A DNA stretch of 64,000 nucleotides from Terana coerulea (Eukaryota; Basidiomycota; Agaricomycetes; Polyporales; Phanerochaetaceae), in the NCBI GenBank assembly GCA_024811115.1, contig JAKOGH010001043.1, positions 496,001 through 560,000 of the forward strand, given 5' to 3'. The notes beneath the pieces were generated by a model. The model did no database searches. It was given only the letters and a program-made list of their open reading frames with translations, and had not been told where the DNA came from. The position numbers were made by a program, and so were the translations under genes. This document shows positions 1 to 10,668 of this stretch, piece by piece. Numbering within the stretch: the first letter of the stretch is position 1; each line of letters starts with the position of its first letter.

Positions 1-2819
1 AACATCGGTCATTTGTCTTCTCGCGCTTCGGAACCTCTCTTCACTCCATGCACTCCCGCCGGTGTCATTAAGCTGCTGGACCATGCTGGTGTCCCTATTG
101 CCGGCAGCCACGCGGTCGTGCTTGGACGAAGCGACATTGTGGGCAGCCCTGTGGCTGCTATGCTCAGGAGTCGCGATGCAACGGTCACTCAATGCCACAG
201 CCGTACCAAGAACTTACCCGATCTCGTAAGTATATCGATCGTTCACTCGGGGTAGCTATAATTAACTGCTATATGCAGGTCAAGCAAGCAGATATTGTCG
301 TGTCTGCTATTGGAAAGCCTCAATTTGTCCAAGGAGATTGGTTGAAGCCCGGCGCCGTCGTCATCGATGTTGGCACCAACTACATCCCTGGTAAGCCTAA
401 ACGACCTGTTACCTCTGCTCTTATGCCGACGAGTGCGTATAGATGCCACCAAGAAGACTGGCCAACGCATGGTCGGCGATGTCGATTTTGAGTCCGCTTC
501 AGCTGTCGCCTCCTACATCACGCCCGTTCCCGGAGGCGTCGGACCCATGACTGTCGCCATGCTTATGGTCAACACGCTCAAGGCCGCCGAACGTCAGTGG
601 GACGAACTCCGCAACCGCAAGCTCAAGCCCCTGAAGCTCGACATCTTGGAGAAGGTCCCGAGCGATATCGAAATTGCCATGGCGCAGACGCCGAAGCCCA
701 TCACTCAACTGGCGCACGAAATTGGTGTTGCCCCCTCTGAGCTTGATAGCTATGGTCCCTACAAGGCCAAGGTCGATCTCAGTGTATTGGAACGTCTTGC
801 ACACCGCAAGGACGGCAAGTACATCTTAGTCTCCGGGTAAGTGCATATACACAGGTTCATGGCTGTGTGTCTAAGATTTATGTTTGTCTCTAGCATCACC
901 CCCACTCCCCTCGGAGAAGGCAAGTCTACAACGACTATTGGTCTTGCTCAGGCTCTCGGCGCCCACATGGGTCGCCTGACTTTTGCCTGCGTCCGTCAGC
1001 CCAGTCAGGGCCCTACCTTCGGAATCAAGGGAGGAGCTGCCGGAGGTGGATACAGCCAGGTCATTCCTATGGATGAGGTAAGGTGGCACTTTCATGCTGG
1101 CTACGCACGACTCACTAACGAGGATTTCAGTTTAACCTTCACTTGACTGGTGACATTCACGCTGTTACTGCCGCTAACAACTTGCTGGGTAGGTGCTTCT
1201 ATAGATTTAGTCACTACTCATTGCTGAATCTTCTGCAGCTGCCGCTCTCGACGCACGTATGTTTCACGAGAGCACGCAGTCCGACAAGGCTCTCTTCAGC
1301 CGTCTCGTACCCGCCAAGAAGGGCAAGCGCGAGTTCGCGCCGCTCATGCTCAAGCGTCTCCAGAAGCTCGGTATCGACAAAACCAACCCTAACGACCTCA
1401 CTCCCGAAGAAATCAACCGCTTCGCTCGCCTTGACATTGACCCCGACACTATCACCTGGAACCGTGTCATCGATGTCAATGACCGGTTCCTCCGCAAGAT
1501 CACCGTCGGCCAAGCCCCCACTGAGCAAGGGCATGAGCGCGTCACGGGCTACGATATCGCGGTCGCCAGTGAATGCATGGCTGTTCTCGCGCTCACCACC
1601 GACTTGAAGGACATGAGGGAGAGGCTCGGTGCTATGGTCGTCGCAACCGGTAAGCGCCGCGACCCCATCACCGCGGACGACATCGGTGTCGGCGGTGCCC
1701 TCACCGTCCTCATGAAGGACGCCATCAAGCCCAACCTGATGCAGACCCTGGAAGGCACGCCGGTGTTCGTGCACGCGGGGCCGTTCGCGAACATCGCGCA
1801 CGGCAACTCGTCCATCCTCGCGGACCGCGTCGCGCTCAAGCTGGCGGGCACGGAGGCGGGCGACGCGCCGGAGCGCGCGGGCTACGTGCTCACCGAGGGC
1901 GGCTTCGGCGCGGACATGGGCATGGAGAAGTTCTGCAACATCAAGTGCCGCGTGAGCGGCCTGACGCCGGACGCGGTCGTCATCGTCGCGACGACGCGCG
2001 CGCTCAAGATGCACGGCGGCGGGCCTGACGTCACGCCCGGCAAGCCGCTGCACGACACGTACACGAAGGAGGACCTCGTGACGCTCGAGGAAGGCACGAA
2101 GAACCTCGTGCGGCACATCGAGAACGCGCGCAAGTTCGGGCTCAAGGTGCTCGTCGCGGTCAACCAGTTCGCGACGGACACGCCCGCGGAGCTCGAGCTC
2201 GTGCGCACGCAGGCGCTCGCGGGCGGCGCGGACGCGGCGGTTGTGTCGAACCACTGGGCCGAGGGCGGCGCCGGCGCGCGTGCACTCGCGGAGGCGGTCG
2301 TCGCGACGTGCGAGGGCCCGTCGGACTTCAAGTTCCTGTATGACCTCGACCTGCCGATTGAGAAGAAGATCGAGATCATCTGCAAGGAGATCTACGGCGC
2401 GGACGGTATTGAGCTGAGCGAGCAGGCGCAGCAGCAGGTCGACACCTACACCCTCCAGGGCTTCGGCAATCTTCCGAGTGAGCCGCTCTGCTTATTTAGT
2501 GACGTTGTTGAGGATGTATGACTAACTGCTGCGTAGTTTGCATGGCCAAGACTCAGTACTCGTTCTCGCACGACCCCAAGCTGAAGAACGTCGCGTCTGG
2601 CTTCACCGTCCCCATTCGGTCGGTGCGCATCGCCGCCGGCGCGGGTTTCCTCTACCCCATCCTCGGCGACATGCAGACCATGCCTGGTCTCGGAACGCGC
2701 CCAGGTGCGTCCTCTTCAGCCCGTCCTCACCGCTGATCCCTACTAACATGTCCTATTCTACAGGATTCTGGGAGGTCGACGTCGACGTCACCACCGGGCG
2801 CGTCCTTGGCCTGTTCTAA
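1..2819 (+). CDS. ADE3: C1-tetrahydrofolate synthase (trifunctional MTHFD1/ADE3 type), 5' end outside window
   Basis: Cytosolic or mitochondrial trifunctional enzy­me of one-carbon metabolism: methylene-THF dehydrogenase, methenyl-THF cyclohydrolase and formate-THF ligase. The window opens inside the dehydrogenase/cyclohydrolase domain, whose signature PGGVGPMT lies near 530-550. The ligase domain starts near 894 with its ATP loop TPLGEGKST and continues with [29 protein letters not shown] and the C-terminal [14 protein letters not shown]. Exons read 1-225, 279-390, 443-836, 894-1077, 1131-1188, 1239-2477, 2537-2704 and 2764-2819, all with GT-AG introns of 50-61 bases and continuous frame, so this part is intact. 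The middle of the largest exon is very GC-rich. The N-terminus, and any mitochondrial targeting signal, is missing. The identification is firm. Confidence 0.95.
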
Positions 2820-3432
2820 ACGGCTGAAACACATCACGCGAGGCTAGACTTTCATCTTCACCAGATGAATCATAGAGCGCAGACCGTTCAACACGGCACG
2901 GAACGCAGTCCTCACGAGGGCGCGCCGAGAGTACCTTTCAACCAGGGAAAACGCTGTTGGTTCGAACGTTCGAACGAGAGGTGGAAGAGGAGGGGATGGG
3001 TGCGAAGGGCGGTGCACCAAGTAGTCATACGCATGGCATCGACGGAGGTGATGTGCCAGTGGGATCTGCAGAATAATCATGTTCTCACATCGTCTTTGCG
3101 CTGTGAGCCGTGTCCGACCGTGCCGGTAAAGTTTGCTGGCGAGGAGGCGAAGTGCCGTCGCTGAGCCGCGCATCCGACGCGCTTGTCAGCAACCATGACG
3201 CGCACGTCCTGCTTTGCCAGCTCGCCGCGTCGCTTGCACGACCCGCAGCCAATGTCGCGTGAGTGTTTTCGCGCCCGAGAAGCGTCGCGGGCTTCGTGTG
3301 AATAGTCCTCTTCATCTGCAGCCCACGATCAGACGCTGAATTGTCGGCTGTCGGCTGGCCTGGAGTTAGATGAGGGGCAATAAATACAGTGCAGCCCCCA
3401 GGCAGCTTCAGCACCAGCCAGTTCGTCTAACT
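2820..3432. other. Intergenic, C1-THF synthase to P450
   Basis: No conserved coding sequence or RNA gene seen. It should hold the terminator of the upstream gene and the promoter of the P450. Short open frames here have no family features. Confidence 0.5.
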
Positions 3433-5403
3433 ATGTACACCCCCAGCTTTCAGCTTCAAGACCTCAGCCCGATGGTGTTGGTCGCCCTGCCCATCGTGGC
3501 TGTTGTGCTTTTTATGTCGTCCCCTTCGTCGTCGACCGCCATGGCCTCTTGCGATACCCAGGGCCGTTTATTGCCAAGTTCTCGACGACCTGGTTTGCGG
3601 CCCTCGGCTACAAGGGGGACGTCAGTCCGGTAGTGCACAGACTACACGAAAAACACGGTAAGCCCCCAGCGTCCTTTTTCCCTCACTACTCTCATACTAA
3701 TTTTTGCCTAGGAACCTTCGTCCGTCTGAGCCCGAACCACGTCTCCATCGCAGACCCCGACGCGTTCCACACCGTGTACGGCCACGCCTCGCGCGCGCTC
3801 AAGGGCGAGCTGTACGACATCTTCGTGCGGTTCGGCGTGAACAGCGTGTTCACGACACGCTCGCGCGAGGAGCACGCCCGCAAGCGCAAGTACATGGCGC
3901 ACCTCATGGCGCCGAAGAGCATCCAGGAGGTCGAGCCCATCGTCCAGCAGCACCAGCAGCTCTTCGTCAAGCGCTGGGACGCCCTCTGCGAGGCGGGGCG
4001 CAAAGGCCAAGGCGGTCTCGTCGGTACGTGCGAGTGGACGGCGGGCCAGGGGCGGGCGTGGTTCAATACGCTCCCTTGTGAGTAGGCTTGCGCATCACTC
4101 TGTTTTCCTGCACAGTCAACCATTTGCTCTTAGGGTTCAATTTCGAGGCATTTGACATCATTGGTGAGGGGATCGTTCGCAGACAACGGGTATCGTATTC
4201 ATCTGTCCTATAGGTGACCTGGCATTTGGTTCGTCGTTCGGGATGCTGGAGAGGGCTGAGGACGCTGCACCCGTTGCGATCGACCCACGAGCGGCCATGT
4301 CTGCGTACGGCAAAGAGGACTATCAGGTCGAATACGCCATGGCCCCGGCGGTGAAGATCGTCAACGAGGCAAGCCACTTGAATTTCTGGCTGGGGTCTCT
4401 GCCGGCGTACTGCAGGCCGCTTCTGCTCAAGCTCCCCGCCCTCAAGGAGTCCGTCAAGGCCCGCTCCGCGATGGGCACCATGGGCGTCACCGCCGTCGCC
4501 AAACGGCTGTCGTCCGGCGTGATGCGCCCCGACTTCCTCTCGAAGCTCGTCTCCGTGCAGGACGAACATGGCCAGCCGCTCGAGCGCAGGGAGCTCACCG
4601 TAGAGGCGCTGTCTCTGCTCGTCGCCGGCTCCGACACGACGTCCAAGTACGCCAACCCCAGCGCCCCTAGCTGTTCAATCTGCTGACACCCCACACACAG
4701 CTCCCTCGGCGCGATCAGCTACTTCCTTGCCGCCGACCAGGCCGCGCAGGCGCAGCTGCAGGCCGAGCTCGACGCCGCACTCGGCGCGCCCGCGCCGACA
4801 GCTCCGGCGACACAGTCGTCGCGCCGTTCGAGCGCGTCAAGCACCTGCCGTACCTGCAGGACTGCATCAACGAGGGCCCTGCGCGTGCACTGCACGGTCG
4901 GCATCGGCCTCCCGCGCGAGGTGCCCGCGGGCGGGCTCGTGCTCGCCGGCGCCGCGCTCCCGGCGGGCACGCAGGTCAGCTGCCCGATCTACACGCTCCA
5001 CCGCCTGCGCGCGGTGTGGGGCGCGGACGCGGACGCGTTCGACCCCGGCCGCTGGGCGCGCGGCGACCGCGCGCAGATGCTGCGGTGCTTCGCGCCGTTC
5101 TCGGTCGGTCCGCGGTGCGTAGCGCTATATGTGTTGTCTGTCGCGCACGAGTTGCTCACGTTGTGTTTTCTTGGATTAGGGCATGCCTCGGTAGGAATCT
5201 CGCGCAGATGGAGCTGACGATCGCGGTCGCGACGGTCTTCCATCGGTACCACTTGGTCCTGAGCGAACCAGACCAGAAGGTGAATGCACTGAGTATCTGT
5301 GTCTTTTATGTGCTCACCGACGTGCATCTACCAGCTTGAGGTGCACGAATCCTTCCTGAGGAAGCCAGTCTCCGTGACGCTGGGAGTAAAGCGTCGTGTT
5401 TAA
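3433..5403 (+). CDS. Cytochrome P450 monooxygenase with frame breaks
   Basis: Heme-thiolate monooxygenase, probably anchored in the ER by an N-terminal hydrophobic segment. Visible motifs: proline hinge RYPGPF (near 3553), I-helix AGSDTTS (near 4625), a PERF-like FDPGRW (near 5040) and the heme loop FSVGPRACLGR, whose cysteine lies just after an intron (5115-5179). Exons read roughly 3433-3657, 3712-4077, 4134-4163, 4214-4646, 4701-5114, 5180-5279 and 5335-5403. Three places break the expected frame: the T5 run at 3509-3513, a point near 4787-4797, and the G3 run at 4874-4876. The last two cancel, leaving the frame open but replacing the segment before the ExxR arginine, so the conserved Glu is lost on direct reading. 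It is either a sequence-error victim or a decaying copy. The family and substrate cannot be assigned from this. Confidence 0.85.
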
Positions 5404-5722
5404 GATGAATATGAACCACCAGTTGAGACCGGAGATCCAACGTGAGGCTAGCCAGAAGAATAGTGGACAAATATTAATGTCATCGAAGCTCGTCTTACCA
5501 GTACAAGGGGTTTACCCACAGCGTTCAGTTTGCGTAAGCTTTGCTTGCACATCTCGCGCGGCCGGTGGGTCACCGAGTGAGTCCAATAACATGTAAGAAT
5601 TACGTTCTGGCCATCGGAGCAGACACACCATTCTATGCTGCCTCTGCATAATCAAAAGTGTGTCAAGATATCCAATCTTACAGAACACAGAATTACAACT
5701 GTAACACAAAAGTAGATACAAA
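5404..5722. other. Convergent spacer, P450 / SLT11
   Basis: Tail-to-tail gap of about 320 bases between two convergent genes, expected to hold both 3' untranslated regions. No other signal seen. Confidence 0.5.
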
Positions 5723-6995
5723 CTATACCTCGACGGGTTTCGGCTTGGCAGCCTTACTCCGACCCCATTTGACACCAAGTGTCTGGCCGTCCATCTCAAA
5801 TCCGTTCGACCACGCTGCAGCCGCCAGTTCGGCAGAGTCGCGATCGACGAAGTTGACAAATGCGCATCTATTTTAGAACACTGAATCAGCCATCACTCCC
5901 GAAGGGTATGTGCAGAGCGAATCACCTTGACTTGGCAACATGCACGACGGACTTCAGCTGTGTCTGCGGGACGTTCGGTAGTGTTTGGACCACGTGCGTG
6001 CGGATGCTTTCTTCCGTCGCAGTCGCGGGCAGGGTAGTGAGGAATATTGACGTCTGTGCAGTTCAGTAAGCGGGGAAGATGACCCGTTGTAGCTGGAGGA
6101 CGTACGATGGACTTGTCTTCTGGCGGAGCGAGGCCCATGCTGGTCGCATGCTGGTTCAGGATCTTCTTCGCGACAGGGTCGTTGCGCCCATGATATCGAT
6201 CTTGGATGTTCTGCTTAGACAGGTCGTTTTGCACAGGCATTTCGTGTCTGCGCAAGAAAGGTGAGGACGGGTCGTGGCTTGGAATGCGTAACCCAAGACG
6301 CACCGGTATGGACACTCGTCCCCTCGGTTGCATTCCCCCTTGGCGTAGAACGAGCAGATATGTGGGCGGTTGCGCTTGTAGTATGGGTCTGTCCGCGCAA
6401 GCTGCTTCAGCATCTCCTTCCCCGCGGACGCCGTCCGGCTGCCACCCAGGAGTGACTTGTCCCCTCCATCTGCGCCCCTCGTCAGACACGACTTCATCTC
6501 CCCAGGAGACAAAGGACGACGCACCTTAGCCTCCATATTCTGCGCATAATACTCCCGGTTGACCTCGCTCGTCGGAGCCTCGTTCTGCACCGCCAGCGCC
6601 GTGTCCCGAACCTGCGTCGGCAGGCCGTACTCCAAGTCCAGCAGGCACGTCTGGCACACGTTCTTGACCTTGGCGCAGGTCTGGCAGATTACGGTCGTCT
6701 TGTAGCGCATGCCGGTGCCGGGGTTCCAGCGGAAGACGGTGAAGGGCCTGGCGCATGTTCCGCATGAACGTCCAAACTCTTGTTTTGACTACGCTAGGTG
6801 GTGAGAAAGGATCTGTCGAGGCAAGGTCGTGAACACTTACCATGCGCACGAATGCATTGTCTCCGAGGCCTATCCCGCCAGCATGTTAATGAGAGTCCAA
6901 TGACCAGCAGACGGCAGCTACTCACAAGTTTCGCAAAGAATGGGGAATTCACTCTGTTCCCAGCCTGCCTTGTTGATGTCTGACTTGGGTGGCAT
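5723..6995 (-). CDS. SLT11: Pre-mRNA splicing factor SLT11/ECM2 (RBM22 family)
   Basis: Spliceosome factor of the NineTeen-related complex that contacts U6/U2 RNA during activation. The start [14 protein letters not shown] at 6995 is followed by Cys-rich zinc motifs ([36 protein letters not shown]), a CCCH finger [19 protein letters not shown], and a C-terminal RRM ([16 protein letters not shown], then [13 protein letters not shown]). Exons on the minus strand: 6926-6995, 6841-6869, 6304-6788, 6106-6247, 5926-6053 and 5723-5867. Inside the long exon a consensus 55-nt intron (GTGCGT to CGCAG, about 6470-6525) can be drawn. Removing it breaks the frame unless one base is restored in the adjacent C4 run (6461-6464), whereas reading through keeps the frame. 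Identification is firm; that one junction is open. Confidence 0.92.
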
Positions 6996-7229
6996 TTTGG
7001 GGGTGAATCTGCAGTTAGGTGGCGGTGGGTGGCAGAAGATGATCGTGGTCGAAGTCCAAATTACAAGTCCAACTTCCTGGGTCGCTGAAGAGGGCGCTTC
7101 ACTCACTGTCACTGTAAGCGCTGGCATTGTGGCTGAACTGCTCCTCGGGCGAGCTCATGCTGAGTAAGATATTACAAATTCGATTGCGGGGGTGTGTACA
7201 TGATAGCAAAACGACAGCGTAGAGTTCGT

Positions 7230-8888
7230 CTATGAGTACTTGATACGTAGGGATAGGCTGAACGGCAAGGTCGAGGCTGTGATCGTCACCTCGCCGTCGT
7301 GCTCGATGAGCTCGGAGACCTTCTTCTCTAGGTTCGGTCTAGTGGCTTCCTCTAGTTGTGGCGGGGCTTGGAAGTAGATCTGTTTCGTCGGACTGGACAA
7401 TGAGGGCTTCTTGATTTGGCTGTGCTGAGTTAGTGAACGACGCTTTCTGAGGTGCTGGTGAGAAAGACTCACATATCTTGTCGCTCGATCAGCATGTCGA
7501 TGAGCCTCTCCACGGTCACCTCCTTGCTGATGGTGAAGTCAACGGATTCACCGCCACAGACGGGGCACTCTGGTCGCTTTTCATGCTCGAAGGTGAAGGA
7601 ATATACACTATCCGTGCCGATGAGCATGAAGTAGTTATTCAAGTAGGCTGCGGAACTGGTCGCAATCTTGAACGCTTCATTGCAGCATGATGCTATTTGG
7701 CTGTCAACCTAGAGTATGCGGAATATTCCGTAGATGCGTACCTGCGATGATGGCATTTGTGGAAGCAATCGCAGGAATGATATTCTTGACGACTCCTTGC
7801 GTGAGCGACCACGTCACACCTTCGATCTTGAATTCCTGGGCACGAGCGAGGGCAGTCTTGTACAGCCATCCAATATGGTCAGGATCATCGGTGTCCATCT
7901 TCTTGTCTGCAAACCAAGGCATTAACAAATACTCGCTCGAGGTATCTGACGGAACGCTCACCTCCGTGAACCTTGGGCCATTCGAGCACGGATGCCCATT
8001 CTATGCAATGCTCGGGTAAGCGTGGAGTATTTGCAATAGTGCATATAGGAAACGCCGTGGGCTTGTTGAGCATGTCTAAAGAGCATTCATAACATGATGT
8101 AACGGTGGGCAGGATGACACGGGCCTGTCCCTTGAAACCTTCGAAATGAATTCAGTATATTGAACTCATGTATCGTAGAACCGCGTACCTTCTGTTCCAC
8201 CATCAATGAGAGGCTTTAAGCTCTCCGGGTTTTCTGGATCCACCATGTTGACCAAGGTCGCGTTGATCCATCGACGCGCTTCTACGGAGTCCAGGCCACA
8301 GATGACAAGGTTGAACTGCAAGTAGTACTCTTCATCTTTATCTTGGATCTTGCCGAAGTAGCTATGGTTATGCTAAGTATTGGTCTAAGTACATACGAGC
8401 TCACTTACGGTGTCACTTTCACACCTGGAACACGTGCCATGATGAAGTCCGCGGCCACAGTTGCCTTGGGCTTGCCAACATCCTTCTGTCTGTAGTGATT
8501 GTAATTGAGTGGCATCCAGAGAGATGCATATGGCAGTACGCACCTAAACAGGAACTGACGATTCAAGTTACTAATATCTATGGTGTCCATGTCGATGACA
8601 TGGATGTCCTTGAACCCGGACAGTGCAAGGTTAGCCAGGATCTCACACCCAAGACCACCAGCACCGATGACAAGAATCTTGCATGTTTCTCTCAGGAAAG
8701 ATTTCACCTGCAAGCAGTGTTAATGACCGTTTACTTTCTATGCACACGAGTGAAGGCACCTCATCCCCGGCCATAAATGATGGATCGGTGCGAGGCCCTG
8801 GTCTGTCCAAGACTTGGTCGATATGGTGGTATCGACCGGACCATTCGCTCGCTGTCGTATTTCCATTCACCGCTGTTTCTGTCGCCAT
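7230..8888 (-). CDS. UBA3: NEDD8-activating enzyme E1 catalytic subunit UBA3
   Basis: Catalytic half of the UBA3-ULA1 heterodimer that adenylates NEDD8/Rub1 and passes it as a thioester to UBC12, feeding cullin neddylation. The protein starts [11 protein letters not shown] at 8888. It shows the nucleotide loop GAGGLGCE, the acidic [15 protein letters not shown] segment, and the catalytic-cysteine region [20 protein letters not shown], with the active Cys in FPIC. A zinc-type CxxC pair (CYEC, CPVCGGE) flanks the cysteine domain, and the C-terminus looks like the ubiquitin-fold domain. Exons: 8760-8888, 8544-8707, 8409-8489, 8189-8361, 7972-8138, 7742-7906, 7473-7692 and 7230-7419, all GT-AG and in frame. 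It is divergent to RCL1 across 257 bases. Confidence 0.95.
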
Positions 8889-9145
8889 GTCTAAAAGCCT
8901 GCTATGATGAATGAAGCCAAGGGTATGCGGAGACGAAGGGAATGAAGTGGAGGTCAAGAGCTGACTGCACCGTACAGCAAAGGCGCGTAATACGCGACCG
9001 TAAGCGCGCGGTGATTAATATGACGCCCGGATGCAAGCGCCTAGAACTAGCGGCCGATCACTTTCCAAGTTTTGGCCCTGCAGTGTTCACCTGCCATTAC
9101 CTCCCTCGATGCAGTATCTCTCGATTTAAAGCAACATACCCCACA
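8889..9145. promoter_or_regulatory. Shared divergent promoter, UBA3 / RCL1
   Basis: Only 257 bases separate the two opposed start codons, so both promoters must lie here or overlap the genes. No clear TATA box was seen near the RCL1 start. Confidence 0.5.
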
Positions 9146-10603
9146 ATGGCGCAACCTATCACAGTACTGCAATTCAGCGGACACCAATACCTACGACACA
9201 GGTTGGTCCTCTCCATCCTTAGCGGGAAGCCAGTCAGAATCGACAAAATCCGTCCAGACGACAAGAACCCGGGTCTTAGAGGTACGTCTGCTTTGCTCTC
9301 GGTCTCCAACCTTATAACTGACGTGCGTAGATTATGAGGTTAGCTTACTACGCTTGCTGGAGCGAGTGACCAACGGAACCGTCATAGAAATATCGGTAAC
9401 GGGTGAGCAAACTATTTGAATAAGTTTGTCAAAGCCCACTCATTCCTTGCCTAGGTACTGCAATCCTCGTCAAGCCCGGTATAATTGCTGGCGGGAATGT
9501 CGTACACGACTGCCCATTGTCACGTTCTATCGGCTATTTCCTTGAGCCAGTAGTAATGCTCGCGCCATTCTCCAAAAAGGCTCTGCAGCTCACACTACGG
9601 GGAATAACAACAGACGACCGGGATCTTTCGGTGTGTCCGTATATCTGCGCAACGCTGCCGTGTAACTCATATCTCCTCTAGGCAGATCTCATAAGAACAG
9701 TAACATTACCACACCTACAGCTTTTCGGCATATCTGAAGGTCTAGAGCTGCGTGTAAGTTAACTTATATGTCATTCGGTCAATGGCTGATTATTTCCTCA
9801 GGTCAAGAAGCGTGGGAGTGCTCCTTTGGGTGGCGGCGAAGTGCAATTCCTGTGCCCAATAGTCAAGCAAGTCAAGACATTGAACTTCGTAGACCGAGGG
9901 AAAATAAAACGGATACGGGGATAGCGTATGTCCATCGTATTGATGTCGTGCTCATGTCTGACGCCCCCATTTTTTTCTTCCAGCCATGCTGTTCGGGTTA
10001 GTCCACAGTTTTCAAACCGGATGATTGAAGCAGCAAGATCAGTTTTGAACCGCTACATACCCGACATATACCTGTACTCTGACGTATATAAAGGCGAAGA
10101 TAGCGGAAAGTGAGTATGCACCTTGTATGCATGCTTTGTTGTTGACAGGGACATTGCAGGTCTCCCGGGTACGCCCTCAGTTTACTGGCTGAGTCGACAA
10201 CCGGCGCCTTGCATTCTGCAGAAGCCGTCTCTCAACCAGGGGTCACACCTGAAGAATTGCATTGACAGCATCGCGTGCTCTGCTGTCAGAAGTCCGACGA
10301 GGGGGCTGTGTGGACGCGCAACATCAAGTATTGGTTCTCCTTATGATGGTACTTGGCAGTGAAGACGTCGGAAGGTGTCGGATGGGTGAGCCCACGCCGC
10401 GAACGTTAGTGATCTACTTCATCCATTGTCGCAACCGAGCTCATGCCTGCGTCTATAGAATCCAATTCCTCAGAGATGTTCAGCAAACATTCGGCACTTC
10501 GTTCAAAATTGTCCCTGCAGATCCCTCAGACGCGACGTCTCCGGAGTTAACGTTCTCCTGCTACGGAACGGGTTACGTCAACGCTAACCGGACGCTTGCT
10601 TAG
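9146..10603 (+). CDS. RCL1: RNA 3'-terminal phosphate cyclase-like protein RCL1
   Basis: Nucleolar SSU-processome protein, partner of the GTPase BMS1, needed for early cleavage of pre-18S rRNA; it resembles RNA cyclase but lacks cyclase activity. Family features: start MAQPITVLQFSGHQYLRHRL, then IIAGGNVVHDCPLSRSIGY, RKRGSAPLGGGE-like segment, HAVRVSPQFSNRMIEAARS and the family mark RGGCVD. Exons: 9146-9281, 9331-9402, 9455-9630, 9682-9753, 9802-9925, 9984-10109, 10160-10404 and 10459-10603. One base appears to be missing at about 10258-10261: the frame read from upstream stops at a TGA, while the conserved TASRALLSEVRRGGCVD continues one frame over. In a gene expected to be essential, this is best explained as a sequence error. 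It is convergent with NPR2, 65 bases apart. Confidence 0.93.
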
Positions 10604-10668
10604 GCGTTCTAGCCCTCGTATCCTTGTCTTGTGGCATATATCCCCTTATGTGCCCAATATCGCATCTT

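Noticed and set aside
1214..2254. 346-codon antisense frame inside the C1-THF synthase
   Set aside because: A shadow of the GC-rich coding strand: Arg/Val/His-biased composition and no family features.
2961..2985. Sequence gttcgaacgttcgaac resembling a tRNA T-loop
   Set aside because: A self-complementary repeat without acceptor, D or anticodon arms around it, so not a tRNA.
3704..4081. Arg-rich alternative frames across the P450
   Set aside because: Composition artefact of GC-rich third positions; the P450 frame carries the conserved motifs.
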